Shown: in pieces, positions 28,652-42,900 of the stretch
Layout of the letters: each line of letters begins with the position of its first letter
How positions within the stretch are numbered: position 1 is the first letter of the stretch
NCBI GenBank assembly: GCA_029582155.1
Contig: CM055894.1
Location: 28,495,207 to 28,559,206 of the forward strand
Length of the DNA stretch: 64,000 nucleotides
Direction of reading: 5' to 3'
Source: Panopea generosa
Taxonomy: Eukaryota > Mollusca > Bivalvia > Adapedonta > Hiatellidae
Program-made: the position numbers and the translations under genes
Notes under the pieces: model-generated
Seen by the model: the letters and a program-made list of their open reading frames with translations, nothing else
Databases searched by the model: none
What the model was told of the DNA's origin: nothing

Positions 28652-31600
28652 ATTGTTATTATGCTAAACCAATTATTATTTTATACCAATTATTACAATA
28701 ATAACTGCAATGATAATTTTAATAATAAAAAATGCGTGCAATAAAATTATTTTTTACCTAGCCCATTGACATTTGAGCACAACGCAAAAATACAAACAAG
28801 TGATTATTTATTATTACGCTTCACCAGTCAATCAGAACAACAAAACATAAGCTATCAGTGGATATTTAAAACAGTAGTACCATTTAACCGCATTTGAGCT
28901 CATCCCAGTCGTCGAATGCGTCAATCATCACAAACATGATGCCAATGAGGCTACCCTGTCACTATCACACGAAGACACCGGGTGTTTCTAGAGAGGTGGT
29001 TTACAGTTCCTCATTAAATGTATTTTTTGACTTTTTTTAATTAAAAGCAAGTCAACGACATTTAAGAGATGCTTAAGCAATCAAGGCCACACCCCATCAC
29101 TCAAAATTCCTCCAGTGCAACATTCCTACCTCGGTGAATTTCCATGTTCTAAAATACAAAACAATAAACATAACATGTTTAATATTGTGTGTCATGACGC
29201 TAGTAATTTACAATATGTTGACAGTTCATTATTTCTTGACGTGTAAATGTGATACTCCTGCATTGAAATAAACATTGTATTACAGTGCATATATGATTTG
29301 GTTTCTTGTGACAGGCGCCTAGCTAAGTGCGTTGTTCAGGCAGCGTGTATGCACATGTGTGCATTTTGCATACGCAACTGTGTGTGTACATCGTTTCAAA
29401 ACTATAAAAAGGTTAAGATCTGCAGCACATATAGATTCTAATATAAACATAAGATACATCTATTATATTGGAGGCACAGAATTAAACTAAATAAATGAAA
29501 TAACAAACTCGATTTTATCTATTATTTACCTATATTATACAATAATTTGTAGAACGGCTGTCATTTAACTATATTATACTATGTAACAGTTTGTAGTACG
29601 GCTGTCATCAAACTAATTTATACGATATAATAGTTTGTTGTACGTCTGTCATTCAACTATATTATACGATATAGTAGTTTGTGGTACGGCTGCCATTCAA
29701 CTATATTATACGATATTATAGTTTGTAGTACGGCTGTCATTTAACTATATTATACGATATTATAGTGTGTAGTACGACTGTCAATTAACTATATTATACG
29801 ATATTATAGTGTGTAGTACGCCTGTCAATTAACTATATTATACGATATAATAGTGTGTAGTACGACTGTCATTTAACTATATTATACGATATGATAGTGT
29901 GTAGTACGACTGTCATTTAACTATATTATACGATATTATAGTTTGTAGTACGTTTGTCATTTAACTATACTATACGATATAGTAGTTTGTGGTACGGCTG
30001 CAATTCTATAGTTTTATACGATGTAATAGTTTGTAGTACGGCTGTCATTTAACTATATTATACGATATTATAGTTTGTAGTACGACTGTCATTTAACTAT
30101 ATTATACGATATTATAGTGTGTAGTACGACTGTCAATTAACTATATTATACGATGTAATAGGTTGTATTACGACTGTCATTTAACTACATTATACGATAT
30201 TATAGTTTGTGGTACGGCTGCCATTTAACTATATTATACGATATTATAGTTTGTAGTACGGCTGTCATTTAACTATATTATACGATATAATAGTTTTTAG
30301 TACGTCTGTCATTCAACTATATTATACGATGTAATAGTTTGTAATACGTCTGTCATTCAACTATATTATACGATTTTATAGTTTGTAGTACGACTGTTAT
30401 TTAATTATATTATAAGATGTTATAGTGTGTAGTTCGACTGTCATTTAACTATATTATACGATATAATAGTGTGTAGTACGGCTGTCATTCAACTATACTA
30501 TGCTATGTAGTAGTTTGTAGTACGGCTTCCATTCAGCTATATTATACGATATAGTAGTTTGTAGTACGGCTGCCATTTAACTATATTATACGATATTATA
30601 GTTTGTAGTACGGCTGCCATTTAACTATATTATACGATGATAGAGTTTGTAGTACGGATAATATAGTGTGAAGTACGACTGTCATTTAACTATATTATAC
30701 GATATTATAGTTTGTATTACGCTGTCATTCAACTATATTATACGATGATAGAGTTTGTAGCACGGCTGTCATTTAACTATATTATACGATGTTAGAGTTT
30801 GTAGTACGGCTGTCATTTAACTATATTATACGATGTTAGAGTTTGTAGTTCGGCTGCCATTTAACTATATTATACGATGATAGAGTTTGTAGTACGGATA
30901 ATATAGTGTGAAGTACGACTGTCATTTAACTATATTATACGATATTATAGTTTGTATTACGCTGTCATTCAACTATATTATACGATGATAGAGTTTGTAG
31001 CACGGCTGTCATTTAACTATATTATACGATGTTAGAGTTTGTAGTACGGCTGTCATTTAACTATATTATACGATGTTAGAGTTTGTAGTTCGGCTGCCAT
31101 TAAACTATATTATACGATGTTAGAGTTTGTAGTACGGATAATATAGTGTGAAGTACGACTGTCATTTAACTATATTATACGATATTATAGTTTGTATTAC
31201 GCTGTCATTCAACTATATTATACGATGATAGAGTTTGTAGCAGGGCTGCCATTCAACTATATTATACGATATTAGAGTTTGTAGTACGACTGCCATTTAA
31301 CTATATTATACGATGTTAGAGTTTGTAGTACGGCTGCCATTTAACTATATTATACGATGTTAGATGTTGTAGTACGGCTGCCATTTAACTATATTATACG
31401 ATGTTAGAGTTTGTAGTACGGCTGTCATTTAACTATATTATACGATGTTAGAGTTTGTAGTACGGCTGTCATTTAACTATATTATACGATGTTAGAGTTT
31501 GTAGTTCGGCTGCCATTTAACTATATTATACGATGATAGAGTTTGTAGTACGGATAATATAGTGTGAAGTACGACTGTCATTTAACTATATTATACGATA

Positions 31601-34600
31601 TTATAGTTTGTATTACGCTGTCATTCAACTATATTATACGATGATAGAGTTTGTAGCACGGCTGTCATTTAACTATATTATACGATGTTAGAGTTTGTAG
31701 TACGGCTGTCATTTAACTATATTATACGATGTTAGAGTTTGTAGTTCGGCTGCCATTAAACTATATTATACGATGTTAGAGTTTGTAGTACGGATAATAT
31801 AGTGTGAAGTACGACTGTCATTTAACTATATTATACGATATTATAGTTTGTATTACGCTGTCATTCAACTATATTATACGATGATAGAGTTTGTAGCAGG
31901 GCTGCCATTCAACTATATTATACGATATTAGAGTTTGTAGTACGACTGCCATTTAACTATATTATACGATGTTAGAGTTTGTAGTACGGCTGCCATTTAA
32001 CTATATTATACGATGTTAGATGTTGTAGTACGGCTGCCATTTAACTATATTATACGATGTTAGAGTTTGTAGTACGGCTGTCATTTAACTATATTATACG
32101 ATAGTATAGTGTGTAGTACGACTGTCATTCAACTATATTATACGATGTTAGAGTTTGTAGTACGGCTGTCATTTAACAATATTATACAATATTATAGTGT
32201 GTAGTACGACTGTCATTTAACTATATTATACAATGTAATAGTTTGTAGAATGACTGTAATTTAACTATATTTTATGATGTAATAGTTTGTAGTATGACTG
32301 TTATTTAACTATATTATATGATATAATAGTTTAAAGTTTGACTTTAATTTATCATTATGAAATAATGTTATAATATATAGTACGACTTAATTTAACTATA
32401 TTAGGTGTAGTTGTCTGTAGTGCGGTTGTAAATCACCGATATTATATGGTGTAATGGTTTATAGTACGGTTGTAAATCACTGATATTGTATGGTTTAATG
32501 ATCTGTAGTACAATTGTAAATCACCGATATTATATGATGTAATAGTTTGTAGAACGATTGTCGATCCCCGATATTATATGGTGTAATTGGTTGTAGAACG
32601 ATTGTCGATCCCCGATATTATATGGTGTAGTGGTATGTAGTACGGTTGTAAATCACCGATATTATATGATGTAGTGGTATGCAGTACGGTTGTTAATCAC
32701 CGATATTATTTGATGTTATGGTCTGTAGTGCGGTTGTAAATCACCGATAGTATATGGTGTAATGGTCTGTAGTTCGGTTGTAAATTACCGATATTATATG
32801 ATGTAATGGGTTGATGGACGATTGTAAATCACTGATATTATATGGTTTAATGATATGTAGTACGATTGTAAATCACCGATAGTATATGGTGTAATGGTCT
32901 GTAGTGCGGTTGTAAATCACCGATATTATATGGTGTAATGGGTTGTAGTACGATTGTAAATCACTGATATTATATGGTTTAATGATCTGTAGTACGATTG
33001 TAAATCACCGATATTATATGATGTAATAGTTTGTAGTACGATTGTAAATCACCGATATTATATGGTGTAATGGGTTGTAGAACGATTGTTAATCACCGAT
33101 ATTATATGGTGTAGTGGTCTGTAGTACGATTGTTAATTACCGATATTATATGGTGTAGTGGTCTGTAGTACGATTGTAAATCACCGATATTATTTTGTGT
33201 AATGGTCTGTAGTTCGATATTATATGATATAATGGTTAGTAATGCGATTGTAAATCACTGATATTATATGGTGAAATGGTTTGTAGTACGGTTGTTAATC
33301 ACCGATACTATATAATGTAATGGGATTTAGTACGATTGTAAATCACCGATATTATACGGTGTAATGGACTGTAGTACGATTGTCAATCACCGATAGTAAA
33401 TGGTGTAATGGTCTGTAGTGCGATTCTAAATCACCGATTTATATGGTGTAATGGTTTGTAGTACGGCTGTAAATCATCGATTTTATATGGTGTAATGGGT
33501 TATAGTACTATTGTAAATCACCGATAGTATATGGTGTAACGGTTTTTAGTACGGTTATAAATCACCGATAATATATGGTGTAGTGGTCTGTAGTACGATT
33601 GTTATTTGGTGTAATGGGTTGTAGTACGATTGTATGTCACCGATATTATATGATGTGATGGTTTGTAGTACGGTTGTTAATCACCGATATTATATGGTGT
33701 AATGGTTTGTAGTACAATTGTAAATCACCGATATTATATGATGAAATTGGTTGTACGGTTATAAATCACCGATATTATATTAGGTAATTGGTTGTTGTAC
33801 GATTGTAAATCACCGATATTATATGAGGTTATTGGTTGTTGTACGATTGTAAATCACCGATATTATATGATGTTATTGGTTGTACGGTTATAAATCACCG
33901 ATATTATATGATGTAATTGGTTGTTGTACGATTGTAAATCACCGATATTATTTGGTGTAATGGTTTGTAGTACGATTATTAATCACCGATATTATATGAT
34001 GTGATGGTTTGTAGTACGGTTGTTAATCACCGATATTATATGGTGTAATGGTTTGTAGTACAATTGTAAATCATCGATATTATATGATGTAATTGTTTGT
34101 TGTACGGTTATAAATCACCGATATTATATGAGGTAATTGGTTGTTGTACAATTGTAAATCATCGATATTATATGATGTAATTGGTTGTTGTACGATTGTA
34201 AATCACCGATATTATATGAGGTAATTGGTTGTTGTACGATTGTAAATCACCGATATTATATGAGTAATTGGTTGTTGTACGATTGTAAATCACCGATATT
34301 ATATGAGGTTATTGGTTGTTGTACGAATGTCAATCACCGATATTATATGGTGTTATTGGTTGTAGCACATTTGTATATCACCGATATTATATGGTGCAAT
34401 GGTTCGTAGTACGATTGTAAATCACCGATATTATATGATATAATGGTTTGTAGTACGAATGAAATTCACTTGAATGTCACACGAATGACAAAATACAAAA
34501 CTTGTTCCAATGCCCTTCGATTATAACTCACAATATTTTATGAAATAATTTCCGGGATAATTTTTTTGCAGTATTGTGCAAATATTTTAATATTCGATTA

Positions 34601-36882
34601 TTTTACAAGTCATGCGGGAATTGTTGAATTCACACTCGTCTGTATTAAATGAGAAACAATGGATCCAATTACATGATAGTTGTTTTGATAAAATCGTTAT
34701 TCATTTTTAATGAACGGCGGTTATTTTGTTAGCAAAAGATGAAATTAAGCAATAAATCACTGTTTAAATGCAAATAAAGACATGTTTATAAATTTTAATT
34801 TAAAAAGAAATTTTGTAAAAGAACATTGCACATGATGCAGTCAAATAAATTGACAACGAAGGCTGTCAATCAAACAAGTCGATTATCTAATCAGTGATTG
34901 ATATCGTTTCCAGAACCGACATTTTTCTTAGACAAGCTAACGGTCATAAAGAAAAAAATTCATTGTATTAGATCGTGTAACTTAGACAAACAACGTCATG
35001 TGGACAGTGAATGAGCGAAAATCTCTCTCGCGTCAGGTCAATTCTCAATTACAAGTTCATTTTTATATACATTCTGGCACGCACTTGTCAATCTCCAAAA
35101 CCACACACGTGCACACAGAATAAATTCGTCATAAATGTATATAAAAAAATGCTTGCATATGATTATACACGCAAATAAAAAATGAACCCATAATTTAGAT
35201 TAAGATGATGATTTAAGAAACCAATGGTACTCAAAACTTATTCATTCATCCATTTCAAACAAGCATTGTAAAGAAAATGTATCTAGGAAGCTGTTTTATG
35301 TCTGTTAGCAAAAGTTCTATATAACTGACCAATAAAAAAGCCGTTTACTGTATAATTCTGTAGTTGGCTGGTACATACGAAGGTTCTTCAAACTTTAAGT
35401 TTTAAATCGTTAAATGAACAACATTTAGTTATCAGTTTATTAGAAATAATTTTACTATAACTGGGTCAAATACCATTAGCCACATACATACAAACATTAG
35501 AAACATATATTCATTTTTTTCGGGAGAAATGTCTTTCATAATCAAACATAATATTGGAAGTATTCATAGCAAGGTACACAATCAGGAATGAACCTAGGAA
35601 CGTTTATAAAGTTGATTTACATTTACAACCCTGGTTTTGAAGTTATAAGCCCAAATAGTATTGTAATAATCAATGCGTTGCTGGATTAAGCGTTTATAAA
35701 TTTGACCTTAATGCTAAACAGGTAAAGAAAAATCCGTTACGTTATAGCATGATATGTTGTAATAATATGAGCCGTTGTCCGTGCGTCGCTTGAGATAAAC
35801 AAAACAACATATTAAAGTAGGAGATTGTAACATCATCGCAAGATGACTATATATTTAGGATTTGTTGACTTGAACTGCTTATTTCCTCTTTAAGTCCCGA
35901 TCCGAGCTTTATACAAAAAAGAAATATCTAAAATTTGAGTTCAATAACCTTTCCAACCAATGTTAAAATAAAAAGTCCGTGCAAGTGATTTATGTACATT
36001 GTATGTGTGTAATGAATACATCATCACCAACTATCAGTGTATATACATGTATCCATTGTGTCATATTAACCTAATATATCCAATCAATAGAAAACAATTC
36101 AATGCGTGCATGAGTGTTTGTATGTGTTCGTGCGTGCGTGCGTACAAGTGTGTGCATCTTGATCTAATATAAGCACCTTTGTACTGGTGTAATATTAACC
36201 TAATATATCATAGATAATGAATATAAAAACAATAGTGTGTGCGTGTGTGCGCGTGTGTGCGCGTGTGAATGTTCGTACGTGCGTCCGATCGAGCGTGTCC
36301 GCATGTTCCAAAGGCACACAATACACAGTAGGAGATTGTTTAAATAAATGCGATTTGCCGCCCAGAAAAGCGACCCTGTATTTATCACGAACTCACTGCC
36401 AAAAGTGACAAGGATTACATTGTTCGAGAGAAAGTTAATTCCGGGTTGCACGGCCCTACCATTAATGTGTGAATAAACCAGTAAAGGGGCAGATTGCAGA
36501 GTTAAATTCTCCAAAGGCACAATTTCATTTACTAAGAGCGCGGAATAATCGTTCCATTGAGTTTAAATGAAACTGACATTCGAACGGCTCGTAGAAAAAC
36601 AGCAATTTGTGTGAAAATTAAAATTGATGTTACGGTGAGTCAATTCTTCACATTTCTTGTACATTTGGGAAATGACTGCTCTCGTTAAATAAACATACAT
36701 TCGAGTCAGTGAAAGGATGGAGATATTACAAAAATATCATTATAAAAATTATTGTTTTTTCATGTAAAATGTTTGTCATAGTGGATTGGGTTATTTTTGA
36801 TGAAATAATTAAACTTCATGTTGTTTAATTCGGTAACTGAACCTACTCTTTTATTCCTGCTAATTAAAAGGGTCACATTGCT

Positions 36883-36927
<45 letters not shown>

Positions 36928-39900
36928 TGTTATCATAATTATTTTATTATTTTTATAGTTGTCAAAATAATGTCGTTGTTTTATAGCATAAATGTCTGTA
37001 TATAGCAATTATTTTAAGAACGGGTAATAAACTATATTTATTTTGCTATAATTATATAATATTAAACCAAATATAAGTTATAAAAGATAATTCATCATAA
37101 AAAGATGAACGATACAATTATAATCAATGATTGAAATATTATTCAAATATCATGAATCGTTTCAAGTAGGTGTTTATCTAAATATAAGAGTCAGAGTTTT
37201 ACGGTTCAAGAAGGATGGTTTACTGCTTCGTAATAGAGCAATACCATATTTAGCTAGTTTCTTTCGAGGCAAGTTGCAAGAAGTCTGCTTGAGATTTTTA
37301 GCGTCAAAGTGTACTTGAAACCTCGGAAGAGCTTAATTGCGTTGGGGGGAGAGTACACTGCGACAAAGATTCTCTCTAGCGATAGGCTTTGGGAAGGCAT
37401 GTGTTTGAAACTCATAGGAATATTTATTGTGCAAGAACCGGGGGGTGTTTCATGCATCCGGGGGGTGTTTCATGCATAACAGTTTAGTCTGATGCTGTAG
37501 TTTGAAACCGTTCTCATAACATGTTAGTTTCGTGCTGGAACTTGATTTTTTTATCTTAGTTCGAAGACATAGGTTTGGAACAGTCTCTAAACTTATAAGT
37601 GTATATTTATGCTGGAACTGAGAATCGTTCCAAGCATACAGTTTTGTTATTAGTTTGAAACCGTTCTCAAACAATAACTTTATTTACGTGCTGAAACTTG
37701 TTTCATGCGCTTTCGTTAAGTTTGAAGATTAAGGTTTGAAACTGTCTTCAAACATATAGGTGTACTTTTATGAACAGTGTTCCAGATATACAGTTTTGGT
37801 TTGAGTTTGAAACAAGTCTCAAACATGTGCTGTCCAGACACGTTTTCTGAACAGCACATGTTTGACACATGTTGTCTGAACAGCTGGTCTCATTATTAAA
37901 ATAGTGTTGAACAACAGTTAGTTCAACTCTACAAGATTTGAAACATTATACTGTATATAGTTAATTGGTACGATCATTTGTCTAAATATGAGAATCATTT
38001 TATTATTTCTTTTGTTTGAAGTTAACTAATCATAAGGCAAGAAGCCTGAGAAAAATTTATATATTATATAGTTTGAACAAAATTGTTGAACGTAGTTTCA
38101 AGCTAGGCTGTTTCACAGCTTAATCCAGCGAAGACACAGTCGCCTTACAGAAGATCCCGTTTTTAGTTCAAGATATTTATCCAACATCTTGACAGTTGTC
38201 ATTATTATTATTATTACAATTATTATTGTTGTTATTGTTATTTCATTATTTTAACATTATCAGTTTTTCTATTATTAATATTATCATCAATATTATTATA
38301 ATTATCATTATTAATAGTAGTAGAAGTAGTAGTAGTAGTAGTACACGCGGTAATGTTGAAGTCCAAATTTTAAAGTTCAAAGCAACACTTAACAATCATG
38401 AACGTATGGACATATTGATCTCCAAGAGGTGTCGCTTTCCAATACGTCATATTTAAGAAATTAGTTTTATAAAACCAGTCGTGTCACGTTAGTTTTGAAA
38501 ATATGAGTGAAACTATTCGTGATAGCTTTAAAAATATCAATTGATTGTCCTTGAAAGGTATTTAATAATACCGATTAATACAGGTGGATTAAAATATATA
38601 TTAGCCTTCATCATTTAACATATAAATAAAATGACAATAAATATAAAATCCATCTCAACAATCTACAATAGTTATGCTCTTTTCGAAAATTAAACCGAAA
38701 CATAGGGCCTATGTAAACATTGCAGTATTTCAATGTCACATTTGCGACATGCAATCGTACACATTTTAATAATACTAATTAATAGAAGAACATGTATCCA
38801 AGTGTCCGTATTTTGATTACATTGTTTTAAATCTAGACATATATCTTCTGTAATGTTATCTCAACCTGATTGTGTTTTGTTTTGTTTTGTTTTTTTGGTG
38901 GGGTGGTGGGGGGGAGTCTTCTCTCACTGCAGACTGCAGAGACGAATGTCAGACAATGATCTTTGAAATTGTCCAGCGTCAAATTTCATCAATCTTAAAA
39001 TCCGATCAGATTAGTGCATCGTCTATTGACCTTGTCTCAACTGCCAAACGAATATCTTTATGCACCAATGAGATTGCAGCTTTCCCTTTGTGTGTGTGTG
39101 TTATCGTTTGTCGTACGGATGAATGCAGTATAATGCTAGCACGTTCAACATACATTGGTTGGGGTTGAAACAAAAAGGTACCTATTTCAGTGATAATAGT
39201 GCAAATATATTATTCTTAGCCCACACACCACCCACCCCCACCGCCTCTGAGATTTGCAAAGTACATACCGCAGTTCTTTGAATCGTATGAACTTATAATA
39301 AAAATGCAAATCTTCTGTAAAACGACAGGTTCTCAGTATTACATGCAAAGAACGTTTTATTCATTACAAGTTCTGTATTAAGAAGTTAGATAATTTCAGT
39401 ATACAGATATACATATCACTATCAGAGTGATGCTTTCTCTTTTCAGTAATTGTGGAGATTGAAGTTAGAACGATTAAGTGTATATATAGCAATATCACTG
39501 TTGGATTGATGATTTGTGTTTCTAGTAATTGTTGATAAATTAGATCGGTTTGGTATACATATGAAAATAACACTTATAGATTGATGTCATGTTGGCACTA
39601 GAGTGGATAAGCTAGAACGGTTCAGTGTTTGTATAAACATAACTCTATTAGACTGAAAAATTATGCTGCTGTAATTGCGGAGAAGTTAGAATGGTTCAGT
39701 ATTTATGTAATTATACTTGTAATAGACTGGGGATTTCTGTTTGCAGTAATTGTGGAGAAGTTAGAATGGTTCAGTGTTTATGTAATTATAATTGTAACAG
39801 ACTGGTGGTTTCTATTTCTAGTAATTGTGGAGAAGTTAGAACGGTTCAGTGTAAACCTTGTCGATGTCTGGGTAATGAGAAGAGGTACAGCTGTCTTCAC

Positions 39901-42900
39901 GTGCGAGATCAATCCGCCGTTTTGGAAAGATTATGTCAAGGTAACCAGCTGGACTAAAGGATCAACTACAATTACCTCAGGTGTGTATAAAAGTTACATT
40001 TCTCACATCCTTCGATGTGATTTTATGATAAGAACAAAGAAACAAAAAAAGTGCACTTTTATCTGTAATTGTTCCCATCGGAGAATCAGACAGAATTCGT
40101 AGTCGGGATTGTCATATATGTCCGCTCGATTCAGATAAGAAAAATTTACAAAATTCATAAAGTAAAGTGTCGACATTGAATAACAAGTCTGCACAGATTC
40201 CAGAAACTTAAATAAAATTCAGTCATAGATGTCACAGCAGACCATAGATGTCACAGCTGGCAATATATGTCACAGCTGACCATAGATGTCACAGTTCATC
40301 ATGATGTCATCGATTGCTTCACAATATACACAGTAAAATTGGCTATTGTAAAGTCGTTCATCAGACTTGCCTTTCTTACAAAATGTACAATTTGCATGTG
40401 ACTAACCCTTTGTTATTTGCTGTACTTTGTCGGTATGATTTGTGTGATATAAAAACATATATGTGACCATAGCATACTATTGCTCTACAATAACATCTAT
40501 CTGATGCATAAATAAATATAAAAATAAGTAAAAAGTTGGTCGGTTCACAGGTTGACTAGAACCTCTGTTTGCTCTTCATCTGTCTTGTAGCGCGTGGTCC
40601 AGTGGTAGAGCACCGAACCCATGATCGGAGGTTGGTGGGTTCGATCCTCCGCCACGGCTATGTGTGGTGTCCTTGAGCAAGACACTTTTTCCGCATATGC
40701 TAAGTACTGGTTCTAACCAGGAAGACTTCGAGCGTGATTTGCCTATGTTGTAAGAACTTGTTTCACAATCGAAGTAAAATAAATAAGTTTAAACTATCTG
40801 TCTTGTAGATATAAACATGTTAAACGTATTGAACGAATTCATTTATATATATGGCATCATAAATATATTGTATTATGCTTATGGTTCATCCAAAGCTTTG
40901 GTGCAATTAGATTTGAGAGATTTTCACATTTGTTACTTTCTAAATTTGATAATGAAGCAAAACAGCGCTGCAAGTTAATCTATTAAGTGGACACTTAATG
41001 ATTTGCATAAATGATGCACTTAAAACTCCGCCTCCAGGGCGTGTGCGTCTACACAAATTTAAAAATCTCTCAAATCTTATCGAATAAAAAATTTGGATGA
41101 AATATACGTCTGTCATTAATTGCCTAATAAGCTTTTAATAACATCAGTTCAACGCTCGCTCGAATTTATTCTGTTAAAATTTAACAGATGTAGAATAACA
41201 ATCACCCATAAACCACTACCTTGTTTACGCAGGAGGTCGCATGAGTATAACGCCAGACGGAGAACTGCTAATCCGTGACGTCAGAGATGAAGACAGCTTA
41301 TCAAACTTCATGTGTACTGCAAGTAGCGACATCACGGGAACCGAAAAAACAAGTCCGCAGGCGAAACTTGTCATACATGGTATACATAGTATTGCTTATC
41401 GCTAACTATATATTCTATAAAGATATATAAACGGAAGTATTGCTTTAAACAGGCGCTGAAATATGCGCTGTGGAAAATTATTCCGTTGAGAAAAAAGTAA
41501 CAGCTTTTTACTAAGCTCTTAGTGTTGTTTAGTTGGGTTGTGCTCGAGTACTGGTTAACCTTCCAGGGTCACAGGAAAATAGTGGTCGGGTTAACTGATC
41601 GTCTGTTAGCCCTCGGTGGCATAAAATGACGCTAAATATTCAATCAATCAGTCAATAGTGTTGTTTTTTGTTGTATTTCTTTGTTCTTATGGTATGGTGA
41701 GGGGGATTTGAATGGTATTTTAGAATCGGTAGATCGTATCTATTCGGTAGACGTTTACGGCCTCGTATTTCGTATCACATATACCGATGACGAATTAGAC
41801 ATGTATATGTGAGGATCCGAGACACTTAAGACACAGTGGTATTATACATTTTAGTGCAGTCTATAACAGCATGAAATGTGACTCAGTATTGATATCAATT
41901 CTGTTCCTTTGAACTCATAGAGTTCGTCCATTGTATATGGAACGAAAATGTACCGCTCTAACAAGTCCTAGCGTGCATGATGGGATATCCCAAAGTTTAT
42001 TGTCAATAAAATCGAGTCTGCTATTTGTATTTCTTGGTTTCGTTTTCTGCTTCCAGTGGATAGTTAAAATATATCTTATTATTATTATTGTTAACAATAT
42101 ACACATTGCATTTATATACTGCCGTATTTATAAGCGGATATTCCGTCGGGGATACCTCTATTTATACTGTCTCGTCTTATGATGTGCCGATGGAGTAAGA
42201 GCGAGGTCGGGTGTTAAAACTCACCAGTGTCGTACTTTGCTACTGACCTTTCCTAGGCGGTGGCCTTTGGTGTCTCTTCTTATATATGTATGTATTGTAC
42301 TTATTATGTTAATTGTTTCTATTTATCGCACTCATTCTGCTTTGATGGTTGTGTCCTTGGAATGCTACGTTTCCTGATGGTTATAAAATTTCTCCTAGTT
42401 TTTAGATTAAAACCAGTGTCATATAGAGAGCCTGGTTAGAAAGCTTTAATAGTTACATCGAATGATTTAGAAAGTTATGCATTTCAATTAGCCTGGTCAG
42501 CGTACACTCACCGTTCATCCTTGGAGATGCTGGATGGTTAACAAGTGCTAGAGTTATATTTATGGCAGTCGCTAGGTGGTTACCTAGTACCAGACACAAC
42601 ATACCTTCCTGGGATCCTGGTTGAATATACGTATAGCAAAAAGGAGCATTTTGTTCCATGTTGTCATCAAAATAATTTTGGTCGATAGAGTTTACCAGCA
42701 GATGAATAAAACTTTGTAAAGCACATATTTCTTACCGTGCACGTGCTGCCTGTTACTTCATATAAATCTTATCCTTAACTAACCGTTTATGACGTTGCTT
42801 TGTTTTGGAAGTAAACATGTGATACATCTAAAAAGTCGTTTATTATTTACTGGCTGTAATGCACCTCTCTTCAGTAGGTCTATAATATGTTATGTTTGTT

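Larger units (their letters stand above)
39981..41232. other. Intron 4 (phase 1, inside Ig2)
   Basis: Contains a ~22-bp tandem repeat (ATAGATGTCACAG, 40225-40305), a family B SINE at 40591-40796 and a small foldback at 40883-41104. Confidence 0.6.

Noticed and set aside
36200..36520. 106-codon minus-strand frame
   Set aside because: No recognisable domain, and partly translated from a GT-rich simple repeat.
24998..39821. Extra copies of the Ig2 half-exon (mutually exclusive array)
   Set aside because: No open frame in intron 3 has the cysteine/tryptophan pattern of an Ig half. The only duplication is of the acceptor region.
39853..39855. Acceptor TTCAG|TGTAA inside the last 75-bp unit for exon 4
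   Set aside because: With phase 1 from exon 3 it gives GTG then TAA, a stop. The acceptor at 39820-39821 is open and gives a proper Ig2 start.
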